Shown: piece by piece, positions 54,143 through 63,019 of the stretch | Layout of the letters: the number at the start of each line of letters is the position of its first letter | Numbering within the stretch: the first letter of the stretch is position 1 | Assembly (NCBI GenBank): GCA_947625305.1 | Contig: CANQNW010000012.1 | Coordinates: forward strand, 1-64,000 | Source: Candidatus Gastranaerophilales bacterium | GTDB lineage: Bacteria; Cyanobacteriota; Vampirovibrionia; Gastranaerophilales; Gastranaerophilaceae | Length of the DNA: 64,000 nucleotides | Direction of reading: 5' to 3' | Made by a program: the position numbers and the translations under genes | Notes under the pieces: generated by a model | Database searches by the model: none | What the model was told of the DNA's origin: nothing | Seen by the model: the letters and a program-made list of their open reading frames with translations, nothing else

Positions 54143-54933
54143 TGTTTAGGTCTCCGGGTAATATCGCATTTTCTCTCGGTATTTTTGATGTTCATTGGTA
54201 TGGCATTATAATGTCATTATCAATTTTATTAGGTTTAATTGTTATTTTTTTAATTGCAAAAAAATATTTTAAAGATGTTTCATCAGATACTATTTGTGAT
54301 ATCTCGTTCCTGTTAATTATATTCGGAATAATTTTTGCAAGACTTTATTATGTTATATTGGATTATAAGTTTTTCCTTAAGTATCCCTTTGAAATTCCTG
54401 CCGTATGGAACGGCGGTATTGCAATTCAGGGCGCAATTGTCGGAGGAATTTTAATCGGATATTGTTATGTTAGGGATAATAATTTATCTTTCTTAAGACT
54501 TGCGGATTTATTTACCTTTGGTCTTGTTTTCGGGCAAATTATCGGAAGATGGGGAAATTTCTTTAACTCTGAAGCCTTCGGACTTCCTACCATGCTTCCA
54601 TGGAAATTATATATCCCGTTTAACTACAGACCACTTGAATATAGAGGCTTTGAATACTTCCATCCGGCTTTTTTGTATGAGTCTATTCTTAATATAATTG
54701 TATTTTGTATACTTTTTTATATTTTAAAAAAATCGGGTGATGACAGAAAAAACGGTGTAATTTTCTTTTCTTATTTAATTTTGTATTCAATAATCAGACT
54801 TTTGGTTGAAACAATAAGAATTGACAGTGTCTTAAATATTTCAATATTCCATATAGCCCATATTGCTTCATTTTTATTTTTAATCGCAGGAATTATCGGG
54901 TTAAAGAAAATTTTAAATCAAAAAACTTCATAA
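54142..54933 (+). CDS. lgt: Prolipoprotein diacylglyceryl transferase
   Basis: Lgt attaches diacylglycerol to the lipobox cysteine in the inner membrane. The 263-residue protein has about seven membrane segments. The signature GRWGNFFNSEAFG near residue 134 and HWYGIIMSLSILLG near the start are diagnostic, and HPAFLYES is present near residue 173. It overlaps the lipoprotein gene by 1 base. Confidence 0.96.
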   Translation: MFRSPGNIAFSLGIFDVHWYGIIMSLSILLGLIVIFLIAKKYFKDVSSDTICDISFLLIIFGIIFARLYYVILDYKFFLKYPFEIPAVWNGGIAIQGAIVGGILIGYCYVRDNNLSFLRLADLFTFGLVFGQIIGRWGNFFNSEAFGLPTMLPWKLYIPFNYRPLEYRGFEYFHPAFLYESILNIIVFCILFYILKKSGDDRKNGVIFFSYLILYSIIRLLVETIRIDSVLNISIFHIAHIASFLFLIAGIIGLKKILNQKTS

Positions 54934-54935
54934 TT

Positions 54936-54964
54936 TTTGTAATAAATTTGATTTGTTTTATAAT
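54936..54964 (+). promoter_or_regulatory. Promoter for mlaD, leaderless geometry
   Basis: TTTGTA (54936-54941) lies 17 bases from a perfect TATAAT (54959-54964); reading TTGTAA at 54937 gives 16. Six bases (gttttt) separate the -10 box from ATG 54971. No ribosome site is present. Confidence 0.55.
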
Positions 54965-54970
54965 GTTTTT

Positions 54971-55648
54971 ATGAAGAAAAAATATATATGGCTTACAGAA
55001 TTAATAGTATGGCTGGTTATTCTGGTATTAGGGTTTTACTTCTTTATTTATAATACAACAGTTAAAGAAAGTACAAAAAATATATACTATATGTTTATTG
55101 ACGATGCCGCAGGACTTGTTAAGGGTTCTCCCGTCAGAATAATGGGAATAAACGTCGGATATGTAAGGCTTGTAAAAATTTTTGATAATAAAGTATTTGT
55201 ATCATTTCTTGTTACTGAGGATAATGTTAAAATCCCTCATAGAGCAACTGCACAAATTGAATTTTACGGACTTGGCGGTTCTACCTCGCTAGAACTTTAT
55301 CCTAAAACTTCTAATGATAAGGACGATAAAGAGGCATTATTAATCGGTAAATCGTATAGAGTAGCTGATTTTTGGAAGGGAAGTGCTCAGGTATCCGATG
55401 TATTAATTAATATATATGGCAGTTTTGGCAGAATGATTAAAAAAACCGATTTACTTAATCATAAAGATTGGCTTAAGCAAAATCCCCTTATTGAGAATAT
55501 TATTACCCAAACCGATAATATTAATACGGCTCAATCCGTTATTATATATAAAATGACAGAAGATGAAATGAAAAGATTAAAAGATAATAAATTAGAATTA
55601 CCTGAAGAAGTTAATGAAACCGTAGAAGAGGCAGAAAATAATGAATAA
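54971..55648 (+). CDS. MlaD/MCE-family lipid transport protein
   Basis: The 225-residue protein has one N-terminal membrane helix (about residues 8-28) and a single MCE domain (about 40-130) with AGLVKGSPVRIMGINVGYV and the loop YGLGGSTSLELYP. Single-domain MCE proteins such as MlaD bind phospholipid in the periplasm as hexameric rings for lipid transport between membranes. MlaE and MlaF are not in the window. It overlaps upp by 8 bases. Confidence 0.9.
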   Translation: MKKKYIWLTELIVWLVILVLGFYFFIYNTTVKESTKNIYYMFIDDAAGLVKGSPVRIMGINVGYVRLVKIFDNKVFVSFLVTEDNVKIPHRATAQIEFYGLGGSTSLELYPKTSNDKDDKEALLIGKSYRVADFWKGSAQVSDVLINIYGSFGRMIKKTDLLNHKDWLKQNPLIENIITQTDNINTAQSVIIYKMTEDEMKRLKDNKLELPEEVNETVEEAENNE

Positions 55649-56303
55649 TTATAAAAATGTTTTTGTTGTAAATCACCCCTTATGCTGTCATAACCTTAGT
55701 ATAATAAGGGATAAGAATACTACTGCTGAAGTTTTTAGAAATGCAATAAGAAGAATTACATATTTATTATTTTATAAGGCAACTGAGGACTTGGAACTTG
55801 AAGATTGCTCTATTGAAACTCCGCTTGAAAACTGCATTTGCCAAAGATTAAACAGTAAAAAGGAAATTATAATTGCTCCTATATTAAGAGCAGGTTTGAT
55901 TTTCTCTGATATAGCAAATGAAATTATGCCCTATGCAACTGTAAGACATATAGGAATGTATAGAGATGAAGATACTTTAACTCCCGTATGGTATTACAAT
56001 AAAATTCCCGTAGAATTTGATAATCCCGAGGATAAAATTATCTTGATTTTAGACCCTATGCTAGCAACGGGTAATTCTGCCATTGATGCAATAAAACTTT
56101 TTGCAAATAAAAAAGTTCCGCATAAAAATATTCGTTTTGTAAGCTTAATTAGTGCGCCTGAAGGTTTAAAAAAAGTTCAAAACCTGTATCCTGATGTAAA
56201 AATAATTACGGCAAGTATTGATAACTGCCTGAATTCCTCGGGTTATATAAGGCCGGGACTTGGTGATGCAGGTGACAGAATATTTAATACGGTTATAAAT
56301 TAA
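55641..56303 (+). CDS. upp: Uracil phosphoribosyltransferase
   Basis: The enzyme makes UMP from uracil and PRPP. The 220-residue protein has the uracil-loop phrase APILRAGLIFSDIANEIMPYA and the PRPP loop ILDPMLATGNSAIDAI. The usual PRPP loop has GGS; here GNS. A C-terminal GDAGDRIFNT is typical. It overlaps the mlaD gene by 8 and the pgeF gene by 1 base. Confidence 0.93.
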   Translation: MNNYKNVFVVNHPLCCHNLSIIRDKNTTAEVFRNAIRRITYLLFYKATEDLELEDCSIETPLENCICQRLNSKKEIIIAPILRAGLIFSDIANEIMPYATVRHIGMYRDEDTLTPVWYYNKIPVEFDNPEDKIILILDPMLATGNSAIDAIKLFANKKVPHKNIRFVSLISAPEGLKKVQNLYPDVKIITASIDNCLNSSGYIRPGLGDAGDRIFNTVIN

Positions 56304-57031
56304 TGTTTTATTTTGATGATTTTTACGGAAAAAAAGTATTAAAATCCTCTCTGCTGGAAGATATTGACTGCTTTTTTACAACAAGAGAATTTGTTTTAAC
56401 CTATTCTTCAAGAGAAGATTTAAAAGAAATATCAGAAAAAAACAGAGAGTTTTTACTTGATAAATTAAATACGGATAAACTCATAACCGCAAAGCAAATC
56501 CATAGTTCTAATATTGAAATTGTAAAAGAAAATATTAATTTTTATGATAACACGGATGCTTTAATTTCAAATATACGAAATACATTGCTGTTATTGAATT
56601 TTGCCGATTGTATTCCCGTAATTTTATATTCAAAAAAAGATAAAACAGGGGCGATAATTCATGCGGGCTGGCGGGGAACGGCTGATAATATTGCAGGTAA
56701 GACGGTTCTAAAAATGGAGAAAGATTTAAATATTAATCCTAAAAATATTACTGCAATTATCGGACCGGGGATTGACAAATGCTGTTTTGAGACCGATTAT
56801 GATGTTTTTGAAAAATTAGTAAAAAATAAATCTGATAAAAACATCTATGAACAAAAAGAAAACAAATTTTTTATAGATTTAAAATTATTAAATGCTAATC
56901 AGTTGTCCGAATGCGGAATAAAAAATATAGACATTTGCAGATATTGCACATGCTGTATGTCTGATATATTTTTTTCATATAGAAAAGAAAACGGTTATAC
57001 TGCAAGACATTCTGCAGTTATAAAAATATAA
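56303..57031 (+). CDS. pgeF: Purine nucleoside phosphorylase-like YfiH/PgeF protein
   Basis: The 242-residue protein belongs to the copper- or zinc-binding laccase-domain family. The family landmarks are DCIPVILYS, HAGWRGTADNIAG, GPGIDKCCFETDY and CTCCMSDIFFSYRKENG with the conserved final RHSAVI. Members edit UDP-MurNAc in peptidoglycan synthesis (PgeF) or cleave purine nucleosides. Which activity applies here is not resolved. It is in operon with upp. Confidence 0.9.
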   Translation: MFYFDDFYGKKVLKSSLLEDIDCFFTTREFVLTYSSREDLKEISEKNREFLLDKLNTDKLITAKQIHSSNIEIVKENINFYDNTDALISNIRNTLLLLNFADCIPVILYSKKDKTGAIIHAGWRGTADNIAGKTVLKMEKDLNINPKNITAIIGPGIDKCCFETDYDVFEKLVKNKSDKNIYEQKENKFFIDLKLLNANQLSECGIKNIDICRYCTCCMSDIFFSYRKENGYTARHSAVIKI

Positions 57032-57042
57032 AGGGGATAGTT

Positions 57043-58350
57043 ATGTCAGTAATAGAAAAATTAGCGGTTATTTCAGATACAATTACAAAATTAATGAATT
57101 TTGTTTCCACCAATGAAACGGTTAAACCTGATTTTGAAGAATATATAAAAACAGTTTCAGCTAATAATCAAGGAAATGTCAGAATTCAAGCCTTAATGAT
57201 TCCGTACATTTTTGAGAGAAGATTGACAAAAGACAGAAAAACAATAATTGAACTGTATGAAAATTCAAATTCGGGAATATCAAAAGAGGAAAAAGAAATT
57301 TTAAACTGTCTTTCTATGTCATTATCTTCCGTTTTTGAAGTGAGAAGAGTATTAAGCAGCGGATTTGAACTTTATAATCTTCTCAATGAAAAAATGTATA
57401 AAGTACTGTCACTTGTTAAAATGAATAACTTTAGAGGTATAACTCCTGGTCAGTTTGCTATGTGCAGAATATTCCCTATGAAAGATGAATATTATCTTTT
57501 AGAGGTTTCAAATGTAATATCAAGCTACAATAAAGATGAAGTTTATAAATTTGTTATTGCTAAAATTATTGAAAAACCTGAAGATGCCTATGAGGGAAAT
57601 TCGAAAAAGCAAGAACAAATTGAAAAACTTGTGGATGATTTTGGCAAAAAATTTTTAGATTGTTTTAAAACTGATGAAGTTATAACAACAAATCATTATG
57701 CCGATAATCTTATTAATATGTTTAATATTTATTGCGATAACGGTGAAAAACCTTCTCAGGATGATATTAATGCTAATATAAAGTCTGTTGAAAATAATCG
57801 TTATTTTACCGTTGATGATTTTAAAAATTCATATTCCAATTTTATGGAAAAATCATTAGAGGGCTTTTCTTCTCACAATTCAACTTATGATATAGGTATT
57901 GTGTACGATAAAGAACTCGGATTATTTGTTCTTCCTTTTTATCAAACTTTTTGCAAAATATATGAGGTTGAAGATTATAAAACCATTCAAGGTTATAAAG
58001 ATTGTGTCAAAAATTTCCTTGAAAATGACAAAGTACCCGCAAACATTATAAAAAGAATTGCAGGGAAATATAATAATTTTATTGACCGTACCAATGAAAT
58101 TTTGCAGACTTCATACAGCTTAGATGAATTGTTAAATTACTACAAAGCAGATTCTATGGATAAAAAGATATATTCCTCTTCAAATGTTTTATATGCCTCA
58201 AAAGTATTTGAGCAGATGATGACTATGGTCACTCAAAAAGAAGAAAATAAAACCAAAGAAGGGATTGATTATTCGCATGTAGGCAGAAATGATAAATGCC
58301 CTTGCGGGAGCGGAAAAAAATATAAAAATTGCTGTATGTTAAAAAATTAA
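57043..58350 (+). CDS. SEC-C motif protein
   Basis: The 435-residue protein is mostly helical and ends in the zinc motif VGRNDKCPCGSGKKYKNCC, the SEC-C signature, with CxC...CC cysteine spacing. Before it the sequence resembles no known domain, with several lysine-rich helices. SEC-C tails occur on SecA and on many proteins of unknown function. It is 11 bases after pgeF with aaaggggat as ribosome site. Function unknown. Confidence 0.85.
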   Translation: MSVIEKLAVISDTITKLMNFVSTNETVKPDFEEYIKTVSANNQGNVRIQALMIPYIFERRLTKDRKTIIELYENSNSGISKEEKEILNCLSMSLSSVFEVRRVLSSGFELYNLLNEKMYKVLSLVKMNNFRGITPGQFAMCRIFPMKDEYYLLEVSNVISSYNKDEVYKFVIAKIIEKPEDAYEGNSKKQEQIEKLVDDFGKKFLDCFKTDEVITTNHYADNLINMFNIYCDNGEKPSQDDINANIKSVENNRYFTVDDFKNSYSNFMEKSLEGFSSHNSTYDIGIVYDKELGLFVLPFYQTFCKIYEVEDYKTIQGYKDCVKNFLENDKVPANIIKRIAGKYNNFIDRTNEILQTSYSLDELLNYYKADSMDKKIYSSSNVLYASKVFEQMMTMVTQKEENKTKEGIDYSHVGRNDKCPCGSGKKYKNCCMLKN

Positions 58351-58396
58351 TATCACTTATAAATGTTAAATATAATTACATAAACATGTTATAATT

Positions 58397-58425
58397 TTCA
58401 TAAACATGTAATAATGTGATATAAT
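58397..58425 (+). promoter_or_regulatory. Promoter of the candidate small RNA
   Basis: TTCATA (58397-58402) is 17 bases from TATAAT (58420-58425), which is preceded by TGa to give an extended -10. The predicted start is near 58432. No protein gene follows on this strand. Confidence 0.45.
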
Positions 58426-58431
58426 CTAATA

Positions 58432-58540
58432 AAAAATAAAGTTTGAATAAAACTTTAAAATAATATCCTAAAGTAAAGATATAACAGTCTTTACATCTTA
58501 ATTTCAACTAAGCAGAACATATGTTCTGCTGTTTTCTTTT
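58432..58540 (+). ncRNA. Candidate intergenic small RNA
   Basis: Downstream of the promoter at 58397-58425 lie three stem-loops: aaagttt (58438-58444) with aaacttt (58450-58456); gtaaaga (58473-58479) with tctttac (58488-58494); and a 20-base palindrome agcagaacat-atgttctgct (58511-58530) followed by a T-rich run that looks like a terminator. There is no open frame of useful length. The region lies between two convergent genes, so it is not a leader of either. I know of no matching RNA family. Confidence 0.4.
58511..58540. terminator. Terminator between SEC-C gene and nth
   Basis: The perfect 20-base palindrome at 58511-58530 is followed by gttttctttttt. It could end the SEC-C gene, the candidate small RNA, and on the other strand nth. 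Confidence 0.65.
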
Positions 58541-59178
58541 TATGTATCAAGATACATTTTACAGTAACTTGCCAGTTTACATTTTTTGCAATCAGGCTTA
58601 GTCGGTTTACAAATGTTCTGTCCTAAAGTAACAAATAATGTATTTATTTCGCTCCAGCAAGATTTTGGAAGGTTGCTTTTTAGTGCAAATTCGGTTTCTT
58701 CGGGTTCTTTTGTACAAACAAGTCCTAATCTGTTGGAAATTCTATGTACGTGTACATCCACACAAATACTTGGAAGTCCGTATCCCTTTGATTGTACAAG
58801 ATTAGCGGTTTTTCTTCCGACCCCTTTAAATTTTATCAGTTCTTCTATTTCTTTAGGTACTATATTGTTATGATTATGATAGAGTTCATAAGCAATATCA
58901 AGTATCTGCTTAGCTTTATTTTTATAAAATCCGACAGGGTATATTGCTTTTTCTAAATCTTCAAGTTTTACATTTAAAAAATCTTTTGGGGTTTTTCCCA
59001 GTTTTAACATCCTCATTGTTGCAGGATATGTTGTTTTATCATTTGTTCTGAGGGACAAAATGCAGGCTATTAAAACAATAAACGGGTCATGAATATCCTC
59101 CATAAACCTCACAAATTCTGTTTGAGGAAGATTCATATCCTTAATTCCCTGTATTATATTTTTAAAGTTTTTAATCAT
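58540..59178 (-). CDS. nth: Endonuclease III
   Basis: Nth removes oxidised pyrimidines and cuts at the abasic site. The 212-residue protein has the helix-hairpin-helix FKGVGRKTANLV with catalytic Lys, the Asp in ICVDVHVHRI, and the four-cysteine iron-sulphur loop with 6, 2 and 5 residues between cysteines (C-KPTKPD-C-KK-C-KLASY-C). Normal length. Convergent with the SEC-C gene and the terminator. No ribosome site is obvious. Confidence 0.95.
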   Translation of the reverse strand: MIKNFKNIIQGIKDMNLPQTEFVRFMEDIHDPFIVLIACILSLRTNDKTTYPATMRMLKLGKTPKDFLNVKLEDLEKAIYPVGFYKNKAKQILDIAYELYHNHNNIVPKEIEELIKFKGVGRKTANLVQSKGYGLPSICVDVHVHRISNRLGLVCTKEPEETEFALKSNLPKSCWSEINTLFVTLGQNICKPTKPDCKKCKLASYCKMYLDT

Positions 59179-59244
59179 ATATAAATTTATGTTTTTGTTA
59201 TACTATAAAATTATAGAATAAAAATCGGGATTGAGGAAATAGTT

Positions 59245-60420
59245 ATGTTTGATAAGTTTTTTTCTGAAAGAATAAAAAATACACCTTCATCTTTTATAAG
59301 AGAGATACTAAAGGTTACACAAAATTCAGACATTATATCTTTTGCCGGAGGTCTGCCAAATCCTGTATCTTTTCCGCAGGAGGAATTAAAAATTTCTATG
59401 AACAGGATTGCAGATAAATTCGGTGCAAAAATTTATCAATATTCTACGACAATGGGGCTTGATACTTTAAGACAGTATATAGTTGACAGGTATAAAAAAA
59501 TCTGGAATATGGATATAACAATTGATAATGTAATAATAACAACAGGGTCCCAGCAGGCACTTGATTTAATCGGAAAAGTTTTTGTTAATGAAGGCGACAA
59601 TGTTATGGTGGAAAAACCTTCATATCTTGGTTTACTTCAAGCATTTTGTTTATACAGAGCAAACTTTGTACAGGTAAAATTAAATGATGACGGACTTGAT
59701 ATTGATGATTTAAAAAGAGTTATTTCGGAATATAAACCGAAAGTTGCTTATTTAATTCCTAATTTTCAAAATCCGACAGGGCTTACCTATACAAAAGAAA
59801 ACAGAGAAAAAGTTTTTGATGTAATTAAAGATGAAGATTTAATATTAGTTCAAGATGATCCTTATGGTGAATTGAGATTTGAAGAAGGTGAAAGAATTCC
59901 ATACATCGGATTAAATCAATCAGAGAAAAATATTTATTTGGGGTCTTTTTCTAAAATTGTAACACCCGGAATGCGCCTTGGGTACATAATTGCAAATAAA
60001 GAAATAATTAAAATGCTTGAAACGGCTAAACAAGCATCTGACCTGCATTCCAATATATTCGGCCAATACTTGATTTCAGATTATTTATACAATAATGATT
60101 TGGATAAACATATTGAAAAAATAAAAAAATTATATAAATCTCAAGCAAATGCAATGGTTAGAGCAATGGAGGAATATTTTCCTAAAGAAATTAAATTTAC
60201 AAGACCAAAAGGCGGAATGTTCTCTTGGGTAACTTTAAAAGAAGGGACAGATGTCCTTAAGCTTTTTGATAAAGCAATTGCACAAAAAGTAGCATTTGTC
60301 CCCGGGCACCCTTTCTATGTAAAACCTGAAAATGTTAATACTTTGAGGCTTAATTATACAAATGCTGATGAAAATACAATAAGAACAGGTATTAAAAGAC
60401 TTTCTGAGGTTATTGAATAA
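59245..60420 (+). CDS. PLP-dependent aminotransferase, class I/II (LysN/MocR-like)
   Basis: The 391-residue enzyme has ISFAGGLPNPVSFP near residue 35, TTGSQQALDLIGKVFVNEGD, PNFQNPTGLTYT and the lysine loop LGSFSKIVTPGMRLGY with the PLP lysine. The layout matches 2-aminoadipate-type or multi-substrate aminotransferases; the exact substrate is unclear. It is followed by the acetyltransferase gene after 4 bases. A ggattgagga ribosome site precedes ATG 59245. Confidence 0.88.
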   Translation: MFDKFFSERIKNTPSSFIREILKVTQNSDIISFAGGLPNPVSFPQEELKISMNRIADKFGAKIYQYSTTMGLDTLRQYIVDRYKKIWNMDITIDNVIITTGSQQALDLIGKVFVNEGDNVMVEKPSYLGLLQAFCLYRANFVQVKLNDDGLDIDDLKRVISEYKPKVAYLIPNFQNPTGLTYTKENREKVFDVIKDEDLILVQDDPYGELRFEEGERIPYIGLNQSEKNIYLGSFSKIVTPGMRLGYIIANKEIIKMLETAKQASDLHSNIFGQYLISDYLYNNDLDKHIEKIKKLYKSQANAMVRAMEEYFPKEIKFTRPKGGMFSWVTLKEGTDVLKLFDKAIAQKVAFVPGHPFYVKPENVNTLRLNYTNADENTIRTGIKRLSEVIE

Positions 60421-60424
60421 TAAA

Positions 60425-61137
60425 ATGATTGATAAATTTTTTTCAATAAAAAAAGTTTCAAGCAGAATAATTATAAAATTCTTTTGTATAAAATTTTCTT
60501 TTAAAATAAGAAGTATAGATTCTGCCGGAAAAAATAATATAATAGATATTGATAAAAATATAAAGGCTGTTGTTAAAATTTCAGGTAACAATAATACTCT
60601 GATTATAAAAAGCCTGACTTCCCCCCCCCATTTGAAATTCAATCTAAAAAATGTCTGTCTGATATAAAAATAAATATTAACGGAAATAATAACAGTATTA
60701 TTATAGAGGATATATATAACAGTAAGCTTGAAATTGATATAGGAAATGCTGTAGGCGCCGATAATGTTAATATAAAAATCGGTAAAGAATTTCAAAGTAT
60801 AGGTCTTGTTATATTAGCACATCAAAATTCAGTTCCCGTAACTATCGGTGACAATTGTTTAATTTCTAAGAACGTTACAATAAGAACGGGGGAGTTACCG
60901 CATAAAATTTTCGATAAAGATACACATGAAGATTTAGATAATTCAAACGGGGTTATAATAGGAAATCATGTTTGGATAGGTGAGAGTGTGTATATAATGA
61001 AAAAAGTAAGGATAGCGGATAATTCAGTTGTCGGTAGTGCAAGTGTTGTTACTAAAAAATTTGATGAAGAAAACGTTGTTATAGCCGGAAATCCCGCTAA
61101 AATATGCCGAAGAAATATTATGTGGGAAAAATATTAA
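60425..61137 (+). pseudogene. Acetyltransferase gene (hexapeptide type) out of frame at a C9 tract
   Basis: The first part reads from ATG 60425 to TAA 60667 and ends early because of nine C residues at 60621-60629. One added C (or loss of two) joins it to a second frame (60630-61137) coding for a left-handed beta-helix acetyltransferase with NNNSIIIEDIY, VTIGDNCLISKNVTIRTGE, GVIIGNHVWIGESVYI, VVGSASVVTKKF and IAGNPAKI. The joined protein would be 237 residues. Residues after the tract are intact with no extra stop, which suggests a recent or reversible event rather than decay. Phase variation or an assembly error must be told apart. The start is 5 bases after the aminotransferase stop. Confidence 0.7.
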
Positions 61138-61275
61138 TATTTTTAAAATAATTTTATAATTATAGTTTTGGTAATAAAATTAAAAATATACTGATTACTT
61201 AATTAGTACATGTAAAATTCTCTATTGTCGGGTATAATTAAGTATAATTTATTGTAGATAATATAAATTGATTGG

Positions 61276-62481
61276 ATGAAATATATGACAAATAAAAAAC
61301 GAATAATTCTTGTAATATTATGCTTAATAGGCTTAGGACTATCCTTTGAGTTGTGTAAAGTATTTTATAACGCAAACTTTTCAGAAACTTCCGTAAAAAG
61401 TATATGCGCTATTAATGATATGTTTGACTGTGATGCCGTTGCAAAAACCTCATATTCTCAGTTTTTAGGCATTCCTCTTGCTCTTTGGGGTGTCATATTG
61501 TATTTGTTTGTATTATTTATGCTTTTTGTTGATAAAATAAAAAATATTAAATTCTTAGGGTTTTTAGGTGTATTTAAAAATCCCGCATCATATATATTTT
61601 GTGTTTCATTGTTATCTTTTTGTATTTCTATGGTGTTAGGTTGTATATCAATATTTAAAATTAATTCCGTTTGTATATTTTGTTTTATGACCTATTTTAT
61701 AGATTTATTGATAGCTCTATGTGCTAAAGATTGGCATAACGGAATATTTTACGAGATAAAGAACTCGGTTAATGATTTTATAGAAGCAATTAAAGTAAGA
61801 AGATATGCCTTCTGGTTTATAATGATAATGCTTTTAGTTGCGTCAGTTTTATTTTATACTGCTTCAACAAATGTTTTATCACCTCAAATAGTAAAAAGAA
61901 ATCAAATGATACAAGAATTTAGTACATATAAAAATATTGTTAAAGACAATACAATGGGGCCTGAAAATGCGGAAATTGTTATAGATGAATTTATAGATTT
62001 TAACTGCGGCGGATGTTTTTTAGCTAATTTATATCTCCATAGAATTGTGAATGAATTTGAAAATGTAAAAGTAGTACAGCATAATGTGCCTTTAGATATA
62101 ACATGTAATCCTAAAATGATGCATGAAGGTCATAAGAATTCTTGTTTAAAGGCAAGATATGTTATTGCTGCAGGTAAACAGAATAAATATTGGCAAATGT
62201 CTGATATATTATTTACTCAAAATCCTGAAAATGAAAAAGAAATTATTGAACAAGCTCGACTTTTTGATTTTGATGTTAAAAAATTAAAAACTGATGCAAA
62301 CAGTGAAGAAGTAAATGAAGAAATAAAGAAATCGCTTGAGTACGCAGGTGAAAAAGATGTAGTCGGAACTCCAACCATATATATAGGTATGAAAAAATTA
62401 TTAGGTGTTGGTTCATATCCTGATTTTAGAAAATTGGTACAAGAATTAGGCGGAAGGTTAAAAACCCAAGTTAATGAATAA
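61276..62481 (+). CDS. VKOR-DsbA fusion, disulfide-forming membrane protein
   Basis: The 401-residue protein joins a vitamin K epoxide reductase-like membrane domain to a C-terminal thioredoxin-fold domain. The VKOR part has Cys44 and Cys52 in the loop (ICAINDMFDCDAV), YSQFLGIPLALWG and the active pair CIFC (133-136). The DsbA-like part has the pair CGGC (244-247) and a conserved VVGTPTIYIG. VKOR-type fusions make disulfides in the periplasm with a quinone as final acceptor, as in cyanobacteria. It could instead start at ATG 61285. It overlaps queH by 8 bases. Confidence 0.93.
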   Translation: MKYMTNKKRIILVILCLIGLGLSFELCKVFYNANFSETSVKSICAINDMFDCDAVAKTSYSQFLGIPLALWGVILYLFVLFMLFVDKIKNIKFLGFLGVFKNPASYIFCVSLLSFCISMVLGCISIFKINSVCIFCFMTYFIDLLIALCAKDWHNGIFYEIKNSVNDFIEAIKVRRYAFWFIMIMLLVASVLFYTASTNVLSPQIVKRNQMIQEFSTYKNIVKDNTMGPENAEIVIDEFIDFNCGGCFLANLYLHRIVNEFENVKVVQHNVPLDITCNPKMMHEGHKNSCLKARYVIAAGKQNKYWQMSDILFTQNPENEKEIIEQARLFDFDVKKLKTDANSEEVNEEIKKSLEYAGEKDVVGTPTIYIGMKKLLGVGSYPDFRKLVQELGGRLKTQVNE

Positions 62482-63019
62482 TAATAAAAATGTACTGGTT
62501 CATGTCTGCTGCGCTGTATGCAGTGCATATCCAATAGAAAAACTAAAAGAAGACGGATACAATCCTGTTTTATATTTTTTTAATCCGAATATATTCCCGC
62601 CCGAAGAGTATAATAGAAGGCTTGATGAATTAATAAAATATTCAAAAAAAAAGGATGTTGAATTAATAATAGACAGACAGGATTCAGAGGGCTGGTATAA
62701 TTGTATTATCGGGCTTGAAAATGAGCCTGAAAGGGGCAAAAGGTGTTTAAGGTGTTTTGAATACAGATTGTTATTCACGGTTTTAAAAGCTTTTCAGCTG
62801 GAGTATCAATATTTTACAACAACCCTAACGGTAAGCCCGCATAAAAACTCAAAAGATATATTTAAAATAGCTCAAGAACTTGCTAATAAGTATGAACTTA
62901 CATTTTTGGATTATGATTTTAAGAAAAATGACGGTTTCTTAAAAACTATGAAAATAGCTAAAGAAGAAGGTTTTTACAGGCAAAACTACTGCGGGTGTGA
63001 ATTTAGTATGTTTAGTTAG
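62474..63019 (+). CDS. queH: Epoxyqueuosine reductase QueH
   Basis: QueH converts epoxyqueuosine in tRNA to queuosine without cobalamin. The 181-residue protein has VHVCCAVCSAYP near residue 8, KRCLRCFEYR in the middle and YCGCEFSMF at the C-terminus, which together supply the iron-sulphur and metal sites. FFNPNIFPPEEY is the family signature. It overlaps the VKOR gene by 8 bases and the U32-like gene by 8 bases at its 3' end. Confidence 0.93.
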   Translation: MNNNKNVLVHVCCAVCSAYPIEKLKEDGYNPVLYFFNPNIFPPEEYNRRLDELIKYSKKKDVELIIDRQDSEGWYNCIIGLENEPERGKRCLRCFEYRLLFTVLKAFQLEYQYFTTTLTVSPHKNSKDIFKIAQELANKYELTFLDYDFKKNDGFLKTMKIAKEEGFYRQNYCGCEFSMFS

